Part shown: positions 1-4,348 of the stretch, in pieces
Layout of the letters: each line of letters begins with the position of its first letter
Numbering within the stretch: position 1 is the stretch's first letter
NCBI GenBank assembly: GCA_002791435.1
Contig: PFXB01000061.1
Coordinates: forward strand, 1 to 5,165
Direction: 5' to 3'
Source of the DNA: a candidate division WWE3 bacterium CG_4_9_14_3_um_filter_43_9
Lineage (GTDB): Bacteria; Patescibacteriota; CPR3; GCA-002780085
DNA length: 5,165 nt
Translations under genes and position numbers: made by a program
The notes under the pieces: generated by a model
Databases searched by the model: none
Told to the model about the DNA's origin: nothing
The model's input: only the letters and a program-made list of their open reading frames with translations

Positions 1-11
1 TCTGGGTATAA
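1..11 (+). CDS. Possible last codons of an upstream pilin-like gene (partial)
   Basis: The window opens with TCTGGGTATAA. Read in frame 3 this gives xTC TGG GTA TAA, that is a C-terminus ending in Trp-Val followed by a stop at 9-11. Both pilin genes downstream end with GTC TGG GTT TAT (Val-Trp-Val-Tyr) before their stops. The bases TCTGGGT are therefore shared, and the upstream gene could be a third tandem pilin ending slightly earlier. Only two codons are visible, so this rests on a very short match and could be chance. Confidence 0.25.
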
Positions 12-50
12 AATTGACATTTTTACCAAAAGTTTAAAAAACGTCAATTT
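11..50. repeat. AT-rich inverted repeat / long hairpin
   Basis: AAATTGAC at 11-18 is the exact reverse complement of GTCAATTT at 43-50. After one mismatch (A19/C42) pairing continues with TTTTT (20-24) against AAAAA (37-41), giving a stem of about 14 positions around a 12-base loop. It lies directly after the possible pilin stop at 9-11. No T-run follows the right arm, so it is not a standard intrinsic terminator on the + strand. Its right half, GTTTAAAAAACGTCAATTT (32-50), resembles the right end of the dispersed repeat at 143-159. Confidence 0.5.
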
Positions 51-111
51 AAGGACATTTTAACAAGTACTTAAAAATTTAGTGCTTATTTCCCAACAAA
101 TCTATTGTATA

Positions 112-156
112 GATTCCCGCTGAAAGCGGGAATGACGTGCATGTTTAAAAACGACA
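112..156. repeat. Small dispersed repeat, copy 1 (REP-type hairpin plus conserved tail)
   Basis: The left part is a perfect hairpin: ATTCCCGCT (113-121), loop GAA, AGCGGGAAT (125-133). The core resembles the ATTCCCGC...GCGGGAAT palindromes scattered in many bacterial genomes. The hairpin runs straight into a 24-base tail (133-156) that matches 2338-2361 upstream of tpiA at 21 of 24 positions without gaps. It lies 64 bp upstream of the first pilin gene. There is no T-run after the hairpin, so a terminator role is not supported. Function is unknown; a non-autonomous mobile element or REP-like repeat is most likely. Confidence 0.7.
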
Positions 157-220
157 TTTCGTTTTGCGGTTGCTACAGAAGCTAAAAACTCTGCTTTTTT
201 GAGAAAGATGAACGCGCATT

Positions 221-739
221 ATGTGCCGACGACTGCGACTTTTTGTTGACAACATTTCAAACAATGAACTTGGTATGACTACTCTCGAATTGGGGGTGGC
301 GGTGGTTATCCTGCTCTCTGCAGTGATCGCTGTTTTTTTAGCGATTGACCCGGGAAGCTTACTTCAAAAAGCCAGAGATCAAAGGCGGCTGGCAGATTTA
401 AATTTATTATATAAAGCCCTAGAAGAATACGGATTAAAGTACGAACATTTTCCCGCCTCCGGCACTTGTGAAAGTAGCGTTGGATCGTGCGACACAAGCT
501 GCCCCTGTTCGCCTTTGGGAAAAGACTGGTCGCATGAAAGTGAACTCTATCAGGGTTTGGTGGGTGGCGGTTTTTTAGCCGGATTGCCGGTTGATGCAGT
601 AAACAATCAAAATTATTTCTATATTTATAAAGCCAAATGCGGCCGGGAAGCTTGTGGCGATAAACAATGTTGCGCCTATTATCTGGGTTTGAATCTTGAA
701 AATGATAAGCAAGATTTCGTCTGGGTTTATACCCCCTAA
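221..739 (+). CDS. Type IV pilin-like protein (prepilin 1), cysteine-rich
   Basis: This is a 172-residue prepilin. It has an 18-residue leader with basic residues R3, R4 and R6, ending in Gly18. The prepilin-peptidase site reads ELG|MTTLE: Gly at -1, Met at +1 and the conserved Glu at +5 (E23). A single hydrophobic helix follows (about 19-43), then the amphipathic second half of the pilin helix (about 46-72, with ARDQRRLADL) and a globular domain. The mature part has eight cysteines (83, 90, 94, 96, 140, 145, 150, 151), implying disulfides outside the membrane. The C-terminus carries CCAYYLG and FVWVYTP, both shared with the next gene. ATG 221 is the first possible start after an in-frame TGA at 209-211. 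Its Shine-Dalgarno is weak (GAGAAAG at 201-207, 13 bases away), but the complete leader supports it. By family it should be a subunit of a type IV pilus or a related secretion or uptake filament; which one cannot be told. Confidence 0.88.
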   Translation: MCRRLRLFVDNISNNELGMTTLELGVAVVILLSAVIAVFLAIDPGSLLQKARDQRRLADLNLLYKALEEYGLKYEHFPASGTCESSVGSCDTSCPCSPLGKDWSHESELYQGLVGGGFLAGLPVDAVNNQNYFYIYKAKCGREACGDKQCCAYYLGLNLENDKQDFVWVYTP

Positions 740-755
740 GGATTTTTAAAAACAG

Positions 756-772
756 CTGGCCGGCGTGGCCAG
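756..772. other. GC-rich hairpin between the two pilin genes
   Basis: CTGGCC (756-761) and GGCCAG (767-772) form a perfect 6-bp stem with loop GGCGT, in the 57-bp gap between the pilins. On the + strand no T-run follows (AAAGGG comes next), so it is not a typical terminator. On the minus strand TTTTT follows three bases after the stem, but no minus-strand gene is seen that would need one. An mRNA stability or processing element that adjusts the ratio of the two pilins is possible but unproven. Confidence 0.4.
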
Positions 773-796
773 AAAGGGACATGCAAAAGGTTTCCG

Positions 797-1369
797 ATGC
801 TTCTCAAAGAATATCTTCTCAGGAAATTCAGAAGGGAAACAATCACAGCCAAAAGCGGATTTACCTTAATAGAACTGCTGGTGGTTATTGCGATTATCGG
901 ACTGGTGTCGGCCATCGTCATGCTGGCTATTAATCCGGCCGAAATCTTGCGGGACAGCCGCGATAAAAAAAGAATGGCTGATTTGCGCGGAATCTATGAC
1001 GCTCTCGAGCGCTATGCCTTAGACGCAGGCCAATACCCGGGAGAAACTTATTGTGATTCCAGCATCGGATCGGCAGACCACGCTTGTCCGGTTGATCCTC
1101 CGCAAAACAATTGGGATAAAAACAGTTCTTTTTGGACCCAGTTGACCGGCAGCGGTCAAATGGGGATTATCCCCGCGGATCCTACCAACGACATTTTCCA
1201 TTTCTATTACTATGAACCTTTATGCAATCAGGATATAGTTTTACCCGGTGGGACGATTATTCCTAAGTGCAGCAAAGAAAAAGGAGGAAACGGGTTGTGT
1301 TGTGCTTACTATTTAGGGTGCAATTTCGAAGATGACGAGGGGGATTTTGTCTGGGTTTATACGCCTTAA
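797..1369 (+). CDS. Type IV pilin-like protein (prepilin 2)
   Basis: This 190-residue prepilin has the textbook class III signal SG|FTLIELLVVIAIIG. Gly21 is at -1, Phe22 is the +1 residue that is normally N-methylated, and Glu26 is at +5. The leader is basic (K4, R9, K10, R12, R13, K19). A hydrophobic helix at about 22-45 leads into an amphipathic stretch with DSRDKKRMADL and then the globular head. Seven cysteines (86, 97, 143, 158, 168, 169, 175) lie in the mature part. The head matches prepilin 1: C-x-S-S-x-G-S near residue 86, CCAYYLG at 168-174 and the identical end FVWVYTP. The two genes are tandem paralogues. ATG 797 has AAAAGG at 785-790, six bases upstream. The gene starts 57 bp after prepilin 1 and is followed after 13 bp by a membrane protein with a related domain, so the three are probably co-transcribed. 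It probably acts as a filament subunit on the outer face of the cytoplasmic membrane. Confidence 0.93.
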   Translation: MLLKEYLLRKFRRETITAKSGFTLIELLVVIAIIGLVSAIVMLAINPAEILRDSRDKKRMADLRGIYDALERYALDAGQYPGETYCDSSIGSADHACPVDPPQNNWDKNSSFWTQLTGSGQMGIIPADPTNDIFHFYYYEPLCNQDIVLPGGTIIPKCSKEKGGNGLCCAYYLGCNFEDDEGDFVWVYTP

Positions 1370-1370
1370 A

Positions 1371-1376
1371 AAAGGA
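1371..1376 (+). promoter_or_regulatory. Ribosome binding site that fixes the start of the third pilin-cluster gene
   Basis: AAAGGA lies six bases before ATG 1383. The longer open frame from ATG 1332 would overlap prepilin 2 by 38 bases and add 17 residues that spoil an otherwise ordinary signal sequence. ATG 1383 is therefore the better start. Confidence 0.7.
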
Positions 1377-1382
1377 AACAAG

Positions 1383-2237
1383 ATGTTTAATGTGAAATTT
1401 AGCTGCCATCTTTTCCCAGTCATATTTTTACTGGCAGTTTTGGCAGCCTTGACCAATGGCACAGTTTTCTATGTGAAAGTTGCCTGGGCGACCACTTATC
1501 ACCCGGATCCTATTCCTATCGAAAGCAGTAAACCCGACATGAAGGGTGAGGCTTTGCCGGGTGGAAGCACCGAAGAACCCATAATTCAGACGATTGCCGG
1601 AGCTCCTGAAAGCGGAGAAAGCCGGCTCATCAATCTTTTTTTAGAAATCATCATCGGTCTTCTGGTGCTGAGCACGGCAGGGATAGCCTACCTTTTTTGG
1701 GAGCGTTTCTGGATCACTGCCAAGTTGAAAAGAGATTATCGACGCAAAGCTGATTTAAACGCCATTCAATCCGGAATAGGGGCTTTCTATAAACTACAAG
1801 GGTATTATCCGATACCGGTCAAAGGCGAATATAGCGACGTTTTGGAATCTTTACCCGAGATTCCGAAAGACCCGAAAGAAGGACAACCGACCGGATTTGA
1901 AACCGACCGCTTCGGCTATTATTATGAAAATATGATTTCCGGTCCTCAGAAAGAAGAAGGTTTTCTTTTATGGACCTATCTGGAGAACTTGAAAGATCCG
2001 CAAATCGAACATACTTGGGATAAAAAACATCAAGGAACGTATCTTTTAACATCTGAATCCGAAGTAAGCGAAGCCAAACTTGTCATTTCCCCCTATATCC
2101 CAAAACTCTCTCTCAAAGAGATCAGATGTTTACCGAAAGTAAGAGCTCTGGTTTTTTCAATCACTTTGATTGGTTTTGGCCTGTCTTTCTTAGGCCTTTT
2201 CATCTTGGTTTTTATCATTTTGATGCAAAGTCTTTAG
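1383..2237 (+). CDS. Pilin-like multi-pass membrane protein without a prepilin cleavage site
   Basis: This 284-residue protein has no function I can name. It starts with a signal-peptide-like hydrophobic segment (about 8-31) ending in a possible signal peptidase I site, AWA|TT (34-38). A Pro-, Gly- and Glu-rich linker follows (about 39-80), then a second hydrophobic helix (about 85-106), a soluble middle domain (about 110-250) and a third hydrophobic helix (about 254-281). The middle matches the neighbouring pilins: RRKADLN (120-126) corresponds to RRLADLN of prepilin 1, followed by YYP, a P-x-DP motif, GYYYEN and TYLENLKD. Glu88 lies 35 residues before the Ala of ADL, exactly as the +5 Glu does in both pilins (23 to 58 and 26 to 61). 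The -1 Gly is replaced by Ile83, so prepilin peptidase should not cut. Charge distribution (acidic linker, KLKRDYRRK after helix 2, basic residues before helix 3) suggests that the middle domain is cytoplasmic if all three segments span the membrane. It may be a filament platform or anchor, or a repurposed pilin. Confidence 0.8.
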   Translation: MFNVKFSCHLFPVIFLLAVLAALTNGTVFYVKVAWATTYHPDPIPIESSKPDMKGEALPGGSTEEPIIQTIAGAPESGESRLINLFLEIIIGLLVLSTAGIAYLFWERFWITAKLKRDYRRKADLNAIQSGIGAFYKLQGYYPIPVKGEYSDVLESLPEIPKDPKEGQPTGFETDRFGYYYENMISGPQKEEGFLLWTYLENLKDPQIEHTWDKKHQGTYLLTSESEVSEAKLVISPYIPKLSLKEIRCLPKVRALVFSITLIGFGLSFLGLFILVFIILMQSL

Positions 2238-2284
2238 TGATATTTCTTTTGTCAAAATTGAGCGGATGTGGTATTTTTAAAATC

Positions 2285-2361
2285 TGTCGCTTTTTGATTC
2301 CCGCTTTCGCGAGAATGACAAAAGGAAAGGTCGGGCATGACATGCATGGTTAAAAGCGACA
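2285..2361. repeat. Small dispersed repeat, copy 2, with 10-bp terminal inverted repeats
   Basis: This 77-bp unit lies between the pilin cluster and tpiA. TGTCGCTTTT (2285-2294) and AAAAGCGACA (2352-2361) are perfect inverted repeats at its ends. Inside is a hairpin ATTCCCGC / GCGAGAAT (2297-2304 / 2309-2316) with one imperfect pair, which becomes a G:U pair in RNA from the minus strand. The right tail (2338-2361) matches copy 1 (133-156) at 21 of 24 positions. Compared with copy 1 there are 22 extra bases between hairpin and tail, bracketed by ATGAC at 2315-2319 and 2337-2341. This layout resembles a miniature inverted-repeat element or a REP-like unit. No transposase is present in the window. 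Confidence 0.7.
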
Positions 2362-2384
2362 CTCTGGTTTTAAAGGACTATAAT
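2356..2384 (+). promoter_or_regulatory. Candidate sigma-70-type promoter upstream of tpiA
   Basis: GCGACA (2356-2361, four of six to TTGACA) and TATAAT (2379-2384, six of six) are separated by exactly 17 bp. The -35 lies in the right terminal repeat of the dispersed element. The difficulty is geometry: transcription would start near 2390-2392, leaving only a few bases before ATG 2395 and excluding the AGGAG site from the mRNA. Either the transcript is nearly leaderless or the match is fortuitous. No comparable promoter was found upstream of the first pilin gene. Confidence 0.35.
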
Positions 2385-2389
2385 AGGAG
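2385..2389 (+). promoter_or_regulatory. Ribosome binding site of tpiA
   Basis: AGGAG is followed by five bases (TCTCC) and then ATG 2395. It is the strongest Shine-Dalgarno match in the window and confirms the tpiA start. Confidence 0.8.
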
Positions 2390-2394
2390 TCTCC

Positions 2395-3171
2395 ATGAAA
2401 GATTTTTTAATTGTTGGCAATTGGAAAGAGAATAAAACCTTGGGCGAAGCCTTGATGTGGTCAAAAGAAGTGTTGCCGAAACTTAAGAAAATTAAGCGGG
2501 TTCGGGTAGTGGTTTGCCCCCCATTTGTTTTGATACCGGCGCTCGCCACTCTTTTTGATAACCAGCCTTTGCAGGTTGGTGCGCAGGATCTTTCGGAATT
2601 CGTCAGGGGGACATATACCGGCGAGGTTTCAGCCGAAGCGCTCCGAGGGTTTATTACTTATACCATCGTGGGTCATTCAGAGCGGCGCAGGGCCTTGGGT
2701 GAGCGTAATAAAAATATAGCCGCCAAAGTCAAGAATGCCCTGTGTTTTGGTATCCGTCCGATTGTCTGTGTCTCAGATAAGGTCGATTTGGAAGGCGCCA
2801 TCTTCAACGGCGAGGCCGGTTTTAACGAACAGAATTTTCAAAACCAGATAACCTCTGTTTTTGAGGAACTTCCCCCCAAAGAACAGAAAAAAGTTATCTT
2901 CTGTTATGAGCCGCCGACTGCCATCAGCAAGCCAATCGGTCCTATAGGTGTTGGTCAAGCGGCTGCGGTTTCCGAAGTCGAAAAAATGGCAAAGATTATC
3001 CAAAAAACCGCCCCCACTAATTTGATCTTATATGGAGGCAGCGTCAAGAGCGACAACGTGCTGGATTTTCTGCAAAGCCCCATTCTTGACGGCGTCATGC
3101 CGGGCAGCGCCAGCCTAAACGCCCAAGAATTCAGCGAGTTAGTTTTGAGAGTTGAGAAAGCGAACCAATGA
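2395..3171 (+). CDS. tpiA: Triosephosphate isomerase, divergent
   Basis: This enzyme should interconvert dihydroxyacetone phosphate and glyceraldehyde 3-phosphate in the cytoplasm. At 258 residues it has the normal length of the bacterial TIM-barrel enzyme. The active site is complete: GNWK (Asn9, Lys11), GHSERR with the electrophile His94 and Glu96, and YEP with the catalytic base Glu172. GTYTGEVSAEAL (72-83) matches the dimer-interface loop, and YGGSV (213-217) the phosphate-binding loop 7. Three places depart from the usual family pattern. The CVGE stretch reads CVSD (125-128). The mobile loop after Glu172, usually PVWAIGTG, reads PPTAISKPIGPIGVG. The loop-8 VGGASL reads PGSASL (236-241). 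These could mark a distant lineage or altered kinetics; retention of Lys, His and Glu argues for an active enzyme. It ends in TGA, overlapping the ATG of the next gene by four bases (ATGA), so the two are probably translationally coupled. Confidence 0.93.
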   Translation: MKDFLIVGNWKENKTLGEALMWSKEVLPKLKKIKRVRVVVCPPFVLIPALATLFDNQPLQVGAQDLSEFVRGTYTGEVSAEALRGFITYTIVGHSERRRALGERNKNIAAKVKNALCFGIRPIVCVSDKVDLEGAIFNGEAGFNEQNFQNQITSVFEELPPKEQKKVIFCYEPPTAISKPIGPIGVGQAAAVSEVEKMAKIIQKTAPTNLILYGGSVKSDNVLDFLQSPILDGVMPGSASLNAQEFSELVLRVEKANQ

Positions 3172-4328
3172 AATATGTTGATTTAGGAAAAATTCAACCC
3201 AAGATCACCCGGAAGAAGGCAAGCTCCAAACACAAGGCGGTTAAGGTTTTGATCTGGACTTTGATTCTGGTTTTGGTGGGTTACGTCATATTTTCGGTCA
3301 AACCCATTGTCGAAAAGGGGATCAAATCTTTTTGGCAAGGTCCAGCCACCGTTTTGTCGTTTTTGAGAAACAACACCAATAAACTTGACCAGGATGAAGG
3401 TCGCACCAATTTCCTTTTGTTGGGGATTGATAAACGCTCAGAGATTCCTTATTCCTATAAAGGTGAGAACGGGCAGGTTGAAAAGAACGGTTTTCTTTCC
3501 GACACAATCATTGTCGGCAGTTTTCGTCATTCGGACGCTTCCCTGGTTTTATTTTCCGTTCCCCGCGATCTGTGGGTTGAGATTCCGGCTTTTGGCGGAG
3601 TTTCTAAAAGATATGCCAAAATCAACGCTGCCTATTCGATCGGAGATACGGAAGATTATCCCGGAGGAGGTTTGGGATTAAGCCGAAACGTTTGTGAATC
3701 CATTCTGGATATCCCGATCCATTACACCTTTCGGATCGACTTTGAAGGATTCCGCAAAGCTGTAGACTTAATCGGCGGAATCGACGTTAATGTCGAAAAC
3801 GCTTTTGATGACTATATGTATCCCCGCGAGGGTTACGAAAACGCTCCCAACCAGGCAGACCGCTATCTGCATGTTCACTTTGAGGCCGGGACACAGCATT
3901 TAGACGGAACCAAAGCTTTGGAATATGTGCGTTCCAGATACGCTTTAGGAGTGGAAGGTTCTGATTTTGCCCGGGCCAAACGCCAACAAAAAGTCATTCT
4001 AGCCGCTCGGGATAAAGCACTTTCCCTATCCTGGATGGACAGCCCTAACCAAATTAAAGAAGCTTTTACCACCTTTGGCGAAATGGTCCAAACAGATGCT
4101 CCTTTATCCGATTTTCCTCTTTTTCTGTCTTTGGTCAAAAAATTGGATTTAACGCAGGTGAAAACCTATATTTTGGGTTCTCTTTCTCAAACAGAAGATA
4201 ACGAACTTCTGTATAATCCCCCCTTGGAACAGTTTGGCGGAGCCTGGGTTTTAATCCCCAAGAAGGGTGACTGGTCAGAGATTCAAAGCTTTGTACGGGG
4301 CGCTCTTTTTGCCACAGAGACCGAGTAA
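3168..4328 (+). CDS. LytR-CpsA-Psr (LCP) family cell-envelope phosphotransferase
   Basis: By family this membrane protein transfers undecaprenyl-linked glycopolymers onto the cell wall, acting on the outer face of the membrane. It has 386 residues: a short basic cytoplasmic tail (1-26, with RKK and KHK), one transmembrane helix (about 27-44), a linker, then the LCP domain (about 80-285). Conserved positions are visible in order: NFLLLGIDKR (81-90, Asp88 and Arg90), SDTI (111-114, Asp112), SVPRDLWVEIP (130-140, Arg133 and Asp134), KINAAYSIG (151-159), FEGFRKAVDLIGGIDVNV (192-209), and the Arg cluster YVRSRY...GSDFARAKRQQ (Arg255, Arg257, Arg269, Arg272). The roughly 100-residue C-terminal part (GGAWVLIPKKGDW at 357-369) is not assigned to a domain. 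The start ATG overlaps the tpiA stop, and holA follows after 20 bp. The real acceptor polymer cannot be told from sequence. Confidence 0.93.
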   Translation: MKYVDLGKIQPKITRKKASSKHKAVKVLIWTLILVLVGYVIFSVKPIVEKGIKSFWQGPATVLSFLRNNTNKLDQDEGRTNFLLLGIDKRSEIPYSYKGENGQVEKNGFLSDTIIVGSFRHSDASLVLFSVPRDLWVEIPAFGGVSKRYAKINAAYSIGDTEDYPGGGLGLSRNVCESILDIPIHYTFRIDFEGFRKAVDLIGGIDVNVENAFDDYMYPREGYENAPNQADRYLHVHFEAGTQHLDGTKALEYVRSRYALGVEGSDFARAKRQQKVILAARDKALSLSWMDSPNQIKEAFTTFGEMVQTDAPLSDFPLFLSLVKKLDLTQVKTYILGSLSQTEDNELLYNPPLEQFGGAWVLIPKKGDWSEIQSFVRGALFATETE

Positions 4329-4339
4329 AGAGAGATTTT

Positions 4340-4343
4340 AGGA
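4340..4343 (+). promoter_or_regulatory. Ribosome binding site supporting the GTG start of holA
   Basis: AGGA (4340-4343), preceded by TTTT, lies five bases before GTG 4349. No ATG lies in this frame between the stop of the LCP gene and residue 5 of the HYGD-like N-terminal strand, so GTG is the only start that keeps the conserved beginning VYLIHGDN. Confidence 0.6.
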
Positions 4344-4348
4344 TTACC

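Noticed and set aside
113..133. Hairpin of repeat copy 1 as an intrinsic terminator (and likewise 2297-2316)
   Set aside because: Neither hairpin is followed by a T-run on either strand, and both belong to a dispersed repeat.
151..179. Promoter for the first pilin gene in the same repeat position as the tpiA candidate
   Set aside because: ACGACA is present, but the matching -10 position reads TACAGA, only three of six, so there is no support.
1332..1382. ATG 1332 as the start of the third pilin-cluster gene
   Set aside because: It overlaps the conserved end of prepilin 2, has no ribosome site, and puts a basic 17-residue extension before a complete signal sequence starting at 1383.
2126..2353. 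A + strand open frame of 75 codons running from the end of the pilin-like membrane protein through the repeat
   Set aside because: It is out of frame with the real gene over its first half, and its second half is only a translation of the REP-type repeat (the PAFARMT reading typical of such palindromes).
3168..3171. Recoding of TGA as Gly or Trp, as in some Patescibacteria
   Set aside because: TGA ends tpiA exactly where the next gene begins, and all Trp codons in the recognised proteins are TGG.
3385..3681. A + strand open frame of 98 codons inside the LCP gene
   Set aside because: It lies wholly within the LCP coding region in another frame; the LCP frame carries all the family motifs.
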